This document shows positions 43,019 to 51,221 of a stretch of 64,000 bases of DNA, piece by piece. Both the position numbers and the translations under genes were made by a program. Position 1 is the first letter of the stretch, and each line of letters starts with the position of its first letter. The DNA lies in contig JAIUOO010000021.1 in NCBI GenBank assembly GCA_020161695.1, forward strand, positions 35,369 through 99,368. The letters run 5' to 3'. This DNA comes from Pseudomonadota bacterium. Lineage in GTDB: Bacteria; Pseudomonadota; Alphaproteobacteria; Rhizobiales; Phreatobacteraceae. The notes beneath the pieces are model-generated. The model searched no databases. It saw only the letters and a list, made by a program, of their open reading frames with translations, and had not been told where the DNA came from.

Positions 43019-43664
43019 TCCCACCTTCGCAACGCCATCTATGATGAACCGGGTTGCGGCTCTTTCGGAAGAGCAAGGCAAGACGCTGTTGCAGCGGTAT
43101 TGCAGGCGCGGCCTCGCGGATGGGCAGGCACACGCGCTGATCCGATCCGGCCGAAGTTCTGCTCCAGCCCAAAGTTCTGCTCCAGCCCAAAGTTCTGATC
43201 TAGCCCAAGTTCTGCCAGCCGAAAATTCCGCCGGGTGGCGAGGCCTGCACGCGGACGACCTTCCCGATCGACATCGGCCTGCCGATGGTGGCGGTCAGGC
43301 CGATACCATTGGTCCTCCATCGGATCGGACCGACGGGCGAGCGGCCATCATCCGATGATTCAGACCGACCAACATCACCAGCGAGACCGTCTTGCCCGGC
43401 TGATCGCGCGGTGCGGCTCCAAAGGGCCTGCCGCGCCACGCAGATCGAGGTCACGATCGGGCCCGGACCAGCGACGTGAACGGCGACGCGCTGGATCGGA
43501 CATGATGAAGGCCCGGAGCGATCCGGACATTCTGTGGTTCTGCCCCGCCTGCCGCACTGTTGTTCTTTTGCATCACAGCGCAAAAACCCAAGAACCGGTA
43601 TTGACGTAGCGTCACGATCGGCGGTTGCGGTGCTACCTCTAAGTCATCATTCGGAGGAGATGGC
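43019..43664. other. Gene-free region downstream of tRNA-Tyr
   Basis: 646 bases from tRNA-Tyr to the outer-membrane protein gene. Open frames here lack good ribosome sites or coherent protein character. The region contains an 18-base tandem repeat (43153-43215) and, at its right end, a GGAGGAG site for the next gene. No integrase, no att-like duplicate of the tRNA end and no RNA gene is visible. Confidence 0.6.
43153..43215. repeat. 18-base tandem repeat, 3.5 copies
   Basis: The unit AAAGTTCTGCTCCAGCCC occurs at 43153-43170 (first base G), 43171-43188 and 43189-43206 (two changes), with a partial fourth copy to 43215. No spacers separate the units, so this is not CRISPR. Because 18 is a multiple of three, each frame gives a repeated hexapeptide, which makes spurious open frames. 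Confidence 0.9.
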
Positions 43665-44351
43665 ATGAAGAAGATTCTCTTGGCCGGCGCTGCCGTCGGC
43701 GCTCTCGCATCCGGCGCGCAGGCTGCCGACCTTGGCGCGCCCCGCCAGCCGATCGCGGCCGTGGTCGTGATGCCGGCGTTCAGCTGGACCGGCTTCTATC
43801 TCGGTGCGCATGTGGGCTACGGCTTCGGGCGCGGAAATGGCACAACGCTCGCTGGTGTAGTCTATCCAACCAACACGGGCGGCGGGCTGATTGGTGGTCA
43901 GCTTGGCTTCAATTACCAGATCAACCAGTTCGTGCTTGGTGTGGAAGCCGATCTCTCGCACACCGCGATCGGTGGCCACAACGTCAGTGTCCCCGCCAGC
44001 GCGGTGCATTTGCGAAACACGATGCTGGGGTCGCTGCGCGCCCGCGCGGGTTTCGCGGTTGATCGGTCGCTGTTCTACGTGACGGGCGGTCTTGGCTTCC
44101 AGCGCGCCGCGTTCGCTAGCAACGTCGGGCCTGAAGCTTATACCCGCACCGGGTTTGCGGTCGGCGCAGGTTACGAATACGCGATGACCGCGAACTGGAC
44201 CGTCAAAGCCGAATACATGTACCACAATTTCGGTACCCGCACCCTTGGACCAACCTATTTTGGCACGGCGCGTCACGACATTCACACGGTGAAGCTTGGC
44301 GTGAACTACCTGTTCTCGACCGGTCCGTCTGCGGTCGTCGCGCGCTACTGA
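43665..44351 (+). CDS. Omp25/31-type outer-membrane beta-barrel protein
   Basis: 228 residues. The signal peptide (KKILLAGAAVGALASGAQA) is followed by PAFSWTGFYLGAHVGYGFGRG, typical of the eight-stranded Omp25/31 porin-like family in Hyphomicrobiales. Further strands include GLIGGQLGFNYQINQFVLG and EYMYHNFGTRTL, and it ends with an aromatic residue (Y228). A strong GGAGGAG site precedes the ATG. It is followed by a terminator and stands alone in an otherwise sparse region. Confidence 0.92.
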   Translation: MKKILLAGAAVGALASGAQAADLGAPRQPIAAVVVMPAFSWTGFYLGAHVGYGFGRGNGTTLAGVVYPTNTGGGLIGGQLGFNYQINQFVLGVEADLSHTAIGGHNVSVPASAVHLRNTMLGSLRARAGFAVDRSLFYVTGGLGFQRAAFASNVGPEAYTRTGFAVGAGYEYAMTANWTVKAEYMYHNFGTRTLGPTYFGTARHDIHTVKLGVNYLFSTGPSAVVARY

Positions 44352-44386
44352 TCTTCCTGCGGTTGTTCCCCGGCATCTGCACCAAC

Positions 44387-44413
44387 TTGGGCCACCTCCG
44401 GGTGGCCCTTCTG
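44387..44413 (+). terminator. Terminator after the Omp25/31-type gene
   Basis: An 8-bp stem GGGCCACC/GGTGGCCC with a TCCG loop, followed by TTCTGTTT, lies 36 bases after the stop. Confidence 0.85.
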
Positions 44414-44454
44414 TTTGACACCCGGTCACGCGATTGGCGGGCTGGCGGGCGAGA

Positions 44455-44760
44455 TCAGTACAGTCTGCCCGAGGCGTGCAATTGCTCCGACGATAGCCGC
44501 GCCAGCTGACGTTCGGTGGTGATCCCGCTCGTCGCTTTTGCCGGTTCGCACGCCTGAATCGAAATCGGCCGCGACACCGGAATCCGCACGGTTGAGCGTG
44601 CGATCGACTGACGACCATCGGGGTTGCAGTCGGCGCGCAGCGTGGCGAGCGCGATCAGTATCGGGCTCAAGGGTCGATCCTGACGCGTTGTGCCTTCGAC
44701 CAGCGCAGCCAGCACGCCTCGTTGGTTCGGCGCGAACTCCTGGAGGATTTCGCCCTTCAC
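44455..44760 (-). CDS. Small orphan protein, unknown function
   Basis: 101 residues from a GTG start. The N-terminal half (GEILQEFAPNQRGVLAALVEG, then LSPILIALATLRADC) looks like folded protein, while the C-terminal half is polar and repetitive in Arg/Ser/Ala. It follows a 71-residue gene by 23 bases on the same strand, which suggests a small operon. No family is recognised. The weak start makes the call tentative. Confidence 0.4.
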   Translation of the reverse strand: MKGEILQEFAPNQRGVLAALVEGTTRQDRPLSPILIALATLRADCNPDGRQSIARSTVRIPVSRPISIQACEPAKATSGITTERQLARLSSEQLHASGRLY

Positions 44761-44783
44761 GCCCGCCGGTTCAGCGTCGCGTT

Positions 44784-44999
44784 CTAGCCCGGTCGAACTT
44801 CCTCAAGGTGGTAGCCGTCGCGCGCGATCGCGGCGAGCGCGGCAGCGGTATCGAGTCCGGCGCGCGGAGCCTCGCCGTCCTGCATGTTGATGGCCCCCAC
44901 GGGCCTCCAGGGCCCCCGCTCCAGCGGCAGATTGCGACCGCTTTCGTCACAGGTGAGCGCGTAGGCCTCTCCGGCGCCCTCGAAAACAAACACCAGCAT
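44784..44999 (-). CDS. Small protein, unknown function
   Basis: 71 residues. AAAGGAACC precedes the ATG closely. The amino-acid order (MLVFVFEGAGEAYALTCDES, WRPVGAINMQDGE, ALAAIARDGYHLEEV) has the balanced composition of a real small globular protein, unlike the shadow frames around it. I do not recognise a family. It is the first gene of a possible two-gene unit in the region between tRNA-Tyr and the transglutaminase remnant. Confidence 0.55.
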   Translation of the reverse strand: MLVFVFEGAGEAYALTCDESGRNLPLERGPWRPVGAINMQDGEAPRAGLDTAAALAAIARDGYHLEEVRPG

Positions 45000-45514
45000 T
45001 TAGGTTCCTTTCTCTGCCGCGCCCGAAATGCACGCAAAAATACCCCCTGAAGCAAAAAAGCCGGGGGTTCATGGAATAATTTTCCACTCATGCTATTTTG
45101 ATGCGCTGCGATACAGATATGGAACGTTTGGCGGGCTGATGAGTTCCATCAGCCGGGTCGTGGTCGATGGCTATGCGACGTAATGACCTGCCAGCTGGTT
45201 CGTTGCTCGCCCCCGAGTTGCCGCCAGCTGGCCTTTTTGCCCTACGGAATGGCCACAACAATACGAATTGCTGCGCTGCAATCGACGTAACAGGAGACCA
45301 GTTGATCTTCGGCTGAGAGTCATTTTGCACCAGCGCGGGTCAACGAGAGAGGCGGTCACGCCTTTGACGTCAGTTTCGATCTCGATCGTGAACGGTTCGC
45401 TGGTTCGTTCGCGATCGATCACCCGGCTGGTTCGATCACCCCGCATCCGTGATCGAGCCGCCCCATCGGGCTCCGCCGCGAGTTGCCGCACTCAAGGCGG
45501 GGTCCGATGGGACC
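45000..45514. other. Gene-free region left of the transglutaminase remnant
   Basis: 515 bases. It includes an A/T-rich patch at about 45040-45120 (AATAATTTTCCACTCATGCT) upstream of the small minus-strand genes, which may hold their promoter. Open frames here are short, overlap on both strands and have no plausible start signals. No RNA gene or mobile element is seen. Confidence 0.5.
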
Positions 45515-45760
45515 TATCGGGGACTGATTTCATCCGCCGGGCGGACCCTCACGACCCGTTCGGGCGCAGTTCCGGACAGATCCGCAGTTCCGCGCGCCGC
45601 GATGCCGAGCCGCTGTTGGGAGACTGACCTCCTCGCCCGGTCTTCATGGCGGATATTGGGGCACGCCCGGGGTGGCCGGGCGCGGGTGCAGGCGATGTGC
45701 GACTTCGCCCACGGTCGTCTGCGCTTCAGCTATCCCGAAGCCTTGCGCCCCGCTGCCTGA
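45515..45760 (+). pseudogene. Broken transglutaminase-like protease gene (internal fragment)
   Basis: In frame, the translated sequence contains GLISSAGRTLTTRSG, then PSRCWETDLLARSSWRILGH, then ARVQAMCDFAHGRLRFSYPE. These match in order the segment just before the catalytic cysteine in bacterial transglutaminase-like proteins (SRYCETD, ARVQAICDFVH, RFSYPEAR). The frame has lost about 15 residues between the first and second blocks, has no proper start, and stops right after FSYPEALRPAA, so the Cys-His-Asp triad is gone. The break falls one base before the convergent ABC gene ends, which points to a deletion junction. Identification is from recalled family patterns. Confidence 0.6.
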
Positions 45761-45761
45761 A

Positions 45762-47468
45762 TCAGGCCGGCGCCAGCGCGGGGGCGCCGCTGCCCAGTTC
45801 CACTTCGCGCACGTCGCCGAGGCCCACGGGACGGCGGTGGGCGATGAGGATGAAAGTCGTGGCGGGCAGGGCCTCTCGCAGGGCCGAGAGCACCTGCCTT
45901 TCCGCGGGCTCGTCGAGCGCGCCGGTGGCCTCGTCGAGCATGACCCAGTCGGGCTTCTCGAACAGCAGGCGCGCAAGAACCAGCCGCTGGCGCTCGCCGC
46001 CCGAAAGCCCGAGCGAGGTGACATCGGCCTCCAGCAGGCCGGCTTCGGCGAGGCGGCCAAGGCCGACGACCTCCAGCGCCGCGATGACCTCATCGTCAGC
46101 GATGGCGGCGGCATCGGCCGGGTAGACAGCCGCGTCCTTGAGCGAGCCGATGGGCAGATAGGCCTGCTGCGGCAGGAACAGCATCCGTCCGTCCGGATGG
46201 CCGACGCGCCCTGCGCTGTCCGGCCATATGCCGGCGAGCATGCGCACCAGCGTCGTCTTGCCCCGGCCGGACGGTCCCCTGAGCCAGACAGCCTCGCCGC
46301 GGCGGATGTCGAGGCCGTCGAGATGCAGGATGTCCTTGCCCGCCGGGCTCTTCAGCACCACGCCGGACAGCCTGAGCGCTTCGCCGCCGTCCGGATGGCG
46401 GGAGACGCCGCTCGGCGTCCTCGCCGCGCTTCCGGCCGATTCCAGGAAATTGTCGAGGCGCTTGGCCGCGGCCGCCAGTTCGGCGAGGTCGCGGTACGAG
46501 AAGATGAACCAGGACATCGTGGTCACGACGTTCTGGAAGGCCGAGCCGATCTGCATCAGCCCGCCGAAGGTCACGCGCCCCGCAAGGAAGGCCGGCAGCG
46601 CCAGGAACAGCGGGATGCGCAGCACGGTCTGCATGTAGGGGCGGGTGAAGCAGCCGAGGATCAGTTCGCGGTTCATCAGCCGGTACCAGTTGCCGACGAT
46701 CGCGCTGAAGCGCCGGTCGAACAGCCGCCGTTCGGCCTTCTCGCCCGACAGCAGCGCCACCTGCTCGCCGGATTGGCGGAACCGCGCGAGGGCGAAGCGG
46801 AAGTCGGCCTCGGTCTTCTGCTGCTCGAAATTCAGCGGCACCAGCGGCGCGCCGAGCCAGTGGGTGACGCCTGACGAGATCGCGACATAGAGCGGCGCCG
46901 CCCAGACCATGTAGCGGGGGATCGAGACGTCGAAGCCGAACAGGGTGAAGGCGAGGGGAAAGGTCGAGAGCGACCAGAGGATGGAGACGTAGGTGAACAG
47001 CGCGACGATGGCGGTGATGAATTCCAGCGCCTCGGTGGTCAGGCGATAGACATAGATGCGACAGTCGTCGGCGATGCGCTGGTCGGGATTGTCGAGCCCG
47101 TGCTCCGTGCGGTCGCGCATGTGCCAATAGGCGCGGCCGGCAAGCCAGGCCTCGAGAGCTGCGTCGGTCAGCACGCGCCGCCAGCGGATCTGGAGGAGCT
47201 TGCGCAGGTAGTTCGCAGCCAGATGCAGCGTCGCGCTGACGGCGATCAGCACGAAGAACACGCCGATCTGCTGCACCGCCGCGGTCACGTCGAGGCGCTG
47301 CAGGGCATTGTAGAAGTCGTTGGTCCAGCGGATCAGCCGGACGGTGATGTGGATGCCGACCAGCCCAAGGCCGAACACGGCCGCGAAGATCAGGATGCCG
47401 AGCCGCCCGCCGGGCCGCCAGGCGCAGACGACCGCAAGGCGCCAGATCTGCTTCAGGCTCGTGATCAC
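45762..47468 (-). CDS. ABC transporter, fused exporter-fold membrane and ATPase domains (SbmA/BacA/YddA-like)
   Basis: 568 residues. The membrane domain (about 1-330) has the SbmA/BacA-like opening and the motif WRRVLTDAALEAWLAGRAYW, followed by DNPDQRIADDCRIYV, which is the hallmark of this group (DNPDQRI). The ATPase domain has Walker A GPSGRGKTTLVRML, the signature LSGGERQRLVLARLL and Walker B PDWVMLDEATGALD. The same family includes the mycobacterial corrinoid importer Rv1819c. It is the last gene of the receptor-HemS-like operon, 13 bases after its neighbour. Confidence 0.9.
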   Translation of the reverse strand: MITSLKQIWRLAVVCAWRPGGRLGILIFAAVFGLGLVGIHITVRLIRWTNDFYNALQRLDVTAAVQQIGVFFVLIAVSATLHLAANYLRKLLQIRWRRVLTDAALEAWLAGRAYWHMRDRTEHGLDNPDQRIADDCRIYVYRLTTEALEFITAIVALFTYVSILWSLSTFPLAFTLFGFDVSIPRYMVWAAPLYVAISSGVTHWLGAPLVPLNFEQQKTEADFRFALARFRQSGEQVALLSGEKAERRLFDRRFSAIVGNWYRLMNRELILGCFTRPYMQTVLRIPLFLALPAFLAGRVTFGGLMQIGSAFQNVVTTMSWFIFSYRDLAELAAAAKRLDNFLESAGSAARTPSGVSRHPDGGEALRLSGVVLKSPAGKDILHLDGLDIRRGEAVWLRGPSGRGKTTLVRMLAGIWPDSAGRVGHPDGRMLFLPQQAYLPIGSLKDAAVYPADAAAIADDEVIAALEVVGLGRLAEAGLLEADVTSLGLSGGERQRLVLARLLFEKPDWVMLDEATGALDEPAERQVLSALREALPATTFILIAHRRPVGLGDVREVELGSGAPALAPA

Positions 47469-47481
47469 GGCAGGGCCACGC

Positions 47482-48207
47482 TCAGGCGAGGGAGGCGGGG
47501 CCGGTGAGGATCAGGCCGAGCGGCCGGCCCTCGGCATCCTCCGCATGAAGCGCGACGCCGTCGCCGACCGCCTCGCCGCGCCAGCGCGTGACGGCTCCCG
47601 CCTTCAGGTGCAGATGGAAATCCGGCTGGATGATGTTGATGAAGCCCATGGCGGGGCGGACCTCGGCCACCGTCCCGGTCCAGCGCTGCTCGAGGCCGTT
47701 GCCGCGATAGACGACCCCGATGGTCGCGCCGCCGTCCCTCGCGGCATGGAGCGGCCTCGCGCCGACATCGTCGGGAGCGATCTCGGCAGGAGCATTGCCG
47801 CCGGCAGGAGGCGTCGGCCGCTCCTTCTCGGGCAGCGGCGATCCGGCGCCGACCGCTTCCAGCGCCGTGTCGAAGGGCTCGATGCCGTCGAGGCCGATAA
47901 TGCTGAACAGCGTCGTGCCGCCGGCATCCTGGAATTCGAGGCGAGGCAGCACCTTGTCCTTCATCCTGCCGGAGCGGTCGGCGACGACGCCCTTGATGAC
48001 AGTCACGTCGATGCGGGAGTCGTGAGCGGCACCCGACAGCGAGACGGCGTCCGGCTCGACCGTGACGGTCTCCACCACGCCGATCCGCTCGTGGGTTGCC
48101 CCCTTGTCGGAGACCGACAACATCACCCGTCCCATGCCACGGGTCGCCTCGGCGGCGGCGGCGACGGAACAGGCGAGGACTTCGCGGATGGCTCTGGTGT
48201 CGGTCAT
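47482..48207 (-). CDS. HemS/ChuS-like heme-handling protein, shortened
   Basis: 241 residues against about 340 for HemS. The N-terminal part has GRVMLSVSDKGATHERIGVVE, close to the GRVM-LTRN-VHE-KG-YE block of HemS-type proteins, and LPRLEFQDAGGTTLFSI. After a Pro-rich linker, RWTGTVAEVRPAMGFINIIQ and PDFHLHLKAGAVTRWR match the second repeat's DPDFNLHL block. Parts of both repeats seem fused, with the middle lost. HemS proteins bind and hand on or degrade heme in the cytoplasm. It lies between the receptor and the ABC gene. The axial heme ligand is not identified. Confidence 0.65.
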   Translation of the reverse strand: MTDTRAIREVLACSVAAAAEATRGMGRVMLSVSDKGATHERIGVVETVTVEPDAVSLSGAAHDSRIDVTVIKGVVADRSGRMKDKVLPRLEFQDAGGTTLFSIIGLDGIEPFDTALEAVGAGSPLPEKERPTPPAGGNAPAEIAPDDVGARPLHAARDGGATIGVVYRGNGLEQRWTGTVAEVRPAMGFINIIQPDFHLHLKAGAVTRWRGEAVGDGVALHAEDAEGRPLGLILTGPASLA

Positions 48208-48320
48208 GGTCTGGTCTCGTGCTGGAAACGGGTGGGGCGGCCCGCCTTGCCATTCCGGAAGGTTCGGGCCGCCCTGCTGCAGGTCCGCCCGGGCACGGGC
48301 GGGCCGGTTGATGAGCTGCG

Positions 48321-50564
48321 TCAGAAATCGACGGTCGCCGAGAGCTTCAGCGTCCGGCCCGGCTGGACCTGGAGTTCGAGCGGGTTCTGCTGGGCGACCG
48401 CCGTGGTCGGGGTGACCGCGTAGCTGCCCATCAGGTTCTGGAAGTAGCGGGTGTCGAAGATGTTCTGGACGCCGGCGCGCACGGTGACATTCTCGCGCGG
48501 CTTCCAGTTGACGAAGGCGTCGAGCACGAACCAGCCGCCCGGCTTGTAGACCGTCGCGGCGCTGGCGCGGGAGACCGGTGCCGAGAAGCGGCTGACCACC
48601 TCGCCGTCGAGATTCCAGTCGCGCTTGAACCAGCGCAGACCGAGGACGCCGTTGAACGGGCTCGCCGCATCGAAGGCGGTGATCGGCGATGTCGGCGTCG
48701 AACGCTGGTTGCCGAACTGGTAGGAGAAGCCGGCATGGACGTGGATGTCGTCGGTGACGCGGTACTCGGCCGAACCCTCGATGCCCCAGAGCACGACCGA
48801 TGACAGGTTGATATTGGTCATGTTCACGCCGTCAGGCGCGGTCTGGAAGTTCTGGATGAAGTTCTTGTAGTTCGTGTGGAACGCGCCGATGGAGAACCAT
48901 CCGCGCTCGAACCGGCCACGGAATCCCGCCTCGTAGGAACGGGCGCTTTCCGGCTGGAGGGTCGGGTTCGGAATGAGGCTGCAGCCGGCGCCGCAGCCGT
49001 TGGGCAGCGAGAGGTAGAGCTGCTGCGCGGTCGGCATCTTGAAGCCCTCGCCGTAGCGCGCATAGAGCGAATAGACGTCGGTCAGCTTGAAGATCGTGCC
49101 GATCTGCGGAATGAACCGGCTCGACGTGACCTCGCGCGGCTCCGCGCCGGGAACGGGCTGGTAGCCGGCGCCGAGGCGCGGGGTCATGCGGTAATTGGCC
49201 CACCGGATGCCGGGCGTGATGGTCCAGCGGTCGTCGAGCAGCCTGATCTCGTCCTGGACGTAGAAGTCGGCGCGCGTCGTCGTCGCATTGGCGAAGTTGA
49301 AGCCGCCGGCGATGGTCGTGGTGCTGGTGCCGGTCGTCAGGTTGCTGACCGTGCTCCGACGGTAGTAGTCCGTCCGCGCGACATCGCCCTGGAAACCGTA
49401 GGTGAAGACGTGGCGCGACGGGCCGAGATTGAAGCTCGACGTCAGCTGCATGTCGCCCTGATAGAACTTCTCGGAATAGTCGAGGATGTCGTAGGTCAGG
49501 CGCTGCTGGTTGAGATTGGCCCCGCCGACACCCGTCTGGTAGCGATAGCTGTCGAGGCCGCGACGCTGCGGCGAGTAGCTGAGATTGGTGCGGATGGCGT
49601 CGATCCAGCCCCATCCCGGCGTCCAGTTATGGGAAAGCGTCAGGCGCTGGCGCTCCAGATACTGGTCCCGGAAGTAGTTGTCGTTCCGCCAGCTGCCGGT
49701 CGCCACGACGCCGCGATCCCAGAGCTGGGTGGCGACCGTCATCTTCGAATAATGCTCGACCGTCAGGCGAAGCTCGTGATTGTCGGCCGGCCTGAATACG
49801 AACTTGGCGAAGCCGTTCCAGTTATGCGCGCGGAACGGGTCGGTGATGTTGCAGGGGAGGGCGCGGATCGCCGGGCAGCCCCAGCTGCCGCCGTCAGCCC
49901 GCGCGGTCGAATAGGTCGGCTGCAACGCCGTGCCGTGGCTCAGCGAGAAGATTGCTTCGGCATTGGGCGAGATGGTGACGCCGGCCATGGCCGTCTTGAC
50001 GATCGCGCGGGTGAAGCTGTCGAAGCTCGTATGCAGCCGGGCGCCCCAGCCGCGCTCGTTGCCGCGGATCAGGTCCTGCGGATCCATCGTGCGGAAGGCG
50101 ACGAGGCCGCCGAGGGCGTCGGCGCCCCAGAGCACCGAGGCCGGCCCGCGCATGATCTCGATCGACTTCATGTAGGGAATGTCGATGAGATCGCGGGTGC
50201 CGTCCGTGATGCGCTCGATGATGCGCACCCCGTCGACCGTGATGGCAACGCGATTGCCGGAAACGCCGCGGACCGTGAAGCCGCCGAGATTCTTCCAGGG
50301 ATCGGTCGCGGACGTGACGCGCTCGACGCTGACGCCGGGGATGTAGCGAACGGCGTCCTGGATGTCGCGCGTCTGGCGCTCCTCCATCTGCCGGCGCGAC
50401 ACGACATCGACGGTTGCCGGAACGTCCAGCCGCTGGCGCTCCTCGCGGGTCGCCGTCACGGTGATCTCGTCGGCGCCGGACTGCGCGGCCGCGCCGCAAA
50501 ACGATGCCATCAGCGCGCACGCCGAAACGGACGCGACGAGCGCCCCGTACCTGTAGCGAGACAT
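48321..50564 (-). CDS. TonB-dependent receptor, heme/hemoglobin type
   Basis: 747 residues. A signal peptide (about 1-28) is followed by the TonB box (DEITVTATREERQ), the plug (IQDAVRYIPGVSVERVTS, GFTVRGVSGNRVAITVDGVRI) and a long barrel. GAFHTNYKNFIQN and the closing PGRTLKLSATVDF are typical of the TonB-hemoglobin/transferrin/lactoferrin group, and ARYGEGFKMPTAQQLYLSLPN carries the FRAP/NPNL-type neighbourhood (IPNPTLQPE). It is the first gene of a three-gene minus-strand unit with a HemS-like protein and an ABC transporter, which supports heme as ligand. Confidence 0.88.
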   Translation of the reverse strand: MSRYRYGALVASVSACALMASFCGAAAQSGADEITVTATREERQRLDVPATVDVVSRRQMEERQTRDIQDAVRYIPGVSVERVTSATDPWKNLGGFTVRGVSGNRVAITVDGVRIIERITDGTRDLIDIPYMKSIEIMRGPASVLWGADALGGLVAFRTMDPQDLIRGNERGWGARLHTSFDSFTRAIVKTAMAGVTISPNAEAIFSLSHGTALQPTYSTARADGGSWGCPAIRALPCNITDPFRAHNWNGFAKFVFRPADNHELRLTVEHYSKMTVATQLWDRGVVATGSWRNDNYFRDQYLERQRLTLSHNWTPGWGWIDAIRTNLSYSPQRRGLDSYRYQTGVGGANLNQQRLTYDILDYSEKFYQGDMQLTSSFNLGPSRHVFTYGFQGDVARTDYYRRSTVSNLTTGTSTTTIAGGFNFANATTTRADFYVQDEIRLLDDRWTITPGIRWANYRMTPRLGAGYQPVPGAEPREVTSSRFIPQIGTIFKLTDVYSLYARYGEGFKMPTAQQLYLSLPNGCGAGCSLIPNPTLQPESARSYEAGFRGRFERGWFSIGAFHTNYKNFIQNFQTAPDGVNMTNINLSSVVLWGIEGSAEYRVTDDIHVHAGFSYQFGNQRSTPTSPITAFDAASPFNGVLGLRWFKRDWNLDGEVVSRFSAPVSRASAATVYKPGGWFVLDAFVNWKPRENVTVRAGVQNIFDTRYFQNLMGSYAVTPTTAVAQQNPLELQVQPGRTLKLSATVDF

Positions 50565-50656
50565 TGTCCCAAGCCCCTATGCCTGACCTGATTGTTCGGC
50601 TGGCTGGCTTGAGACGCTGGCTGGCACGGGCCACCGCTGAGCGATAACCCTGGGCT

Positions 50657-50685
50657 CTGCTAAGTAAGCTGACTTATCGTGTCAA
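50657..50685 (-). promoter_or_regulatory. Promoter of the heme operon with a TGA-N9-TCA iron-box-like element
   Basis: On the minus strand TTGACA (50685-50680) is a perfect -35. A weak -10 (TAGCAG at 50662-50657) follows at 17-base spacing. TGA-N9-TCA (50684-50670) overlaps the -35, and TAAGT/ACTTA arms (50661-50676) lie between the elements. TGA-N9-TCA is the consensus of the RirA iron-responsive operator in rhizobia. The motif is short, so its function is inferred from position. Confidence 0.5.
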
Positions 50686-50845
50686 CAAATATCAATGAAT
50701 GCACCGCAATTTGGAATGTTTCCGATCTTGCAAGCGCTTATGGCGCGCTGATTCTGGCGGCCGCAGTCGGGTTGAGGCGTGCAGGTCCGTTCAATGGGAT
50801 GATGCCGCGCGACGTGTCGGGCGCGGCATCTCCCGACCGGGCCGA

Positions 50846-51130
50846 CTAGCCGGCCCTGTTCTTGATCAGGCCGACAATGGCGGTGAGGATCGCGCCGCCG
50901 GCACCACCCGAAATCAGATTGGCGACCACGCCGCCGATGCTGAAGTTTCCGCTGGCGATCGAGGCCTGGACGGCCGGCAGGACCAGGGGCACGAGTTGCC
51001 CCAGCGCGCCGCCACCGATGAGGCCCGCGATCGTATTGCCGATGGTGCCGAGATCGAACTGCGGCGAAGCCTTGCCGATGCCATTGCCGCCAAGTGCGCC
51101 GGCGACGAGATTGATCAGAATCTGTTCCAT
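50846..51130 (-). CDS. Glycine-rich hydrophobic small protein, unknown function
   Basis: 94 residues. Almost the whole chain is Gly/Ala/Ile/Leu/Val: LINLVAGALGGNGIGKAS, then LGTIGNTIAGLIGGGALGQL, and SGGAGGAILTAIVGLIKNR. It resembles small alphaproteobacterial proteins that I recall as unnamed, with a DLGTIGNTI core. It may insert in or aggregate at a membrane. The gene stands 282 bases upstream of the heme receptor gene on the same strand. Confidence 0.7.
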   Translation of the reverse strand: MEQILINLVAGALGGNGIGKASPQFDLGTIGNTIAGLIGGGALGQLVPLVLPAVQASIASGNFSIGGVVANLISGGAGGAILTAIVGLIKNRAG

Positions 51131-51221
51131 GAGTGCCCCCCGGGGTTGAGCCTGTCACGACGTGGTCGAAAAGCGACGACGGATGAAGGACCGCCGTCGC
51201 CCATGCACTGCACGGTCGCTG

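Noticed and set aside
43153..43215. Possible CRISPR array
   Set aside because: Units are 18 bases and directly adjoining, with no spacers and no cas genes.
43041..43609. Open frames of 105 and 124 codons after tRNA-Tyr
   Set aside because: One includes the tandem repeat, and neither has a good start signal or protein-like sequence.
45088..45491. Two overlapping minus-strand open frames of 80 and 106 codons
   Set aside because: No ribosome site, no coherent composition, and overlap with plus-strand open frames; not called as genes.
42934..45760. Integrated element with att sites at tRNA-Tyr
   Set aside because: No copy of the tRNA 3' end at the right border and no integrase were found, so a defined element is not claimed; only the irregular composition is reported.
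48285..48302. Hairpin between receptor and HemS-like genes as a terminator
   Set aside because: The stem is only 7 bp and no T-run follows on the minus strand; may be a minor attenuation or processing site at most.
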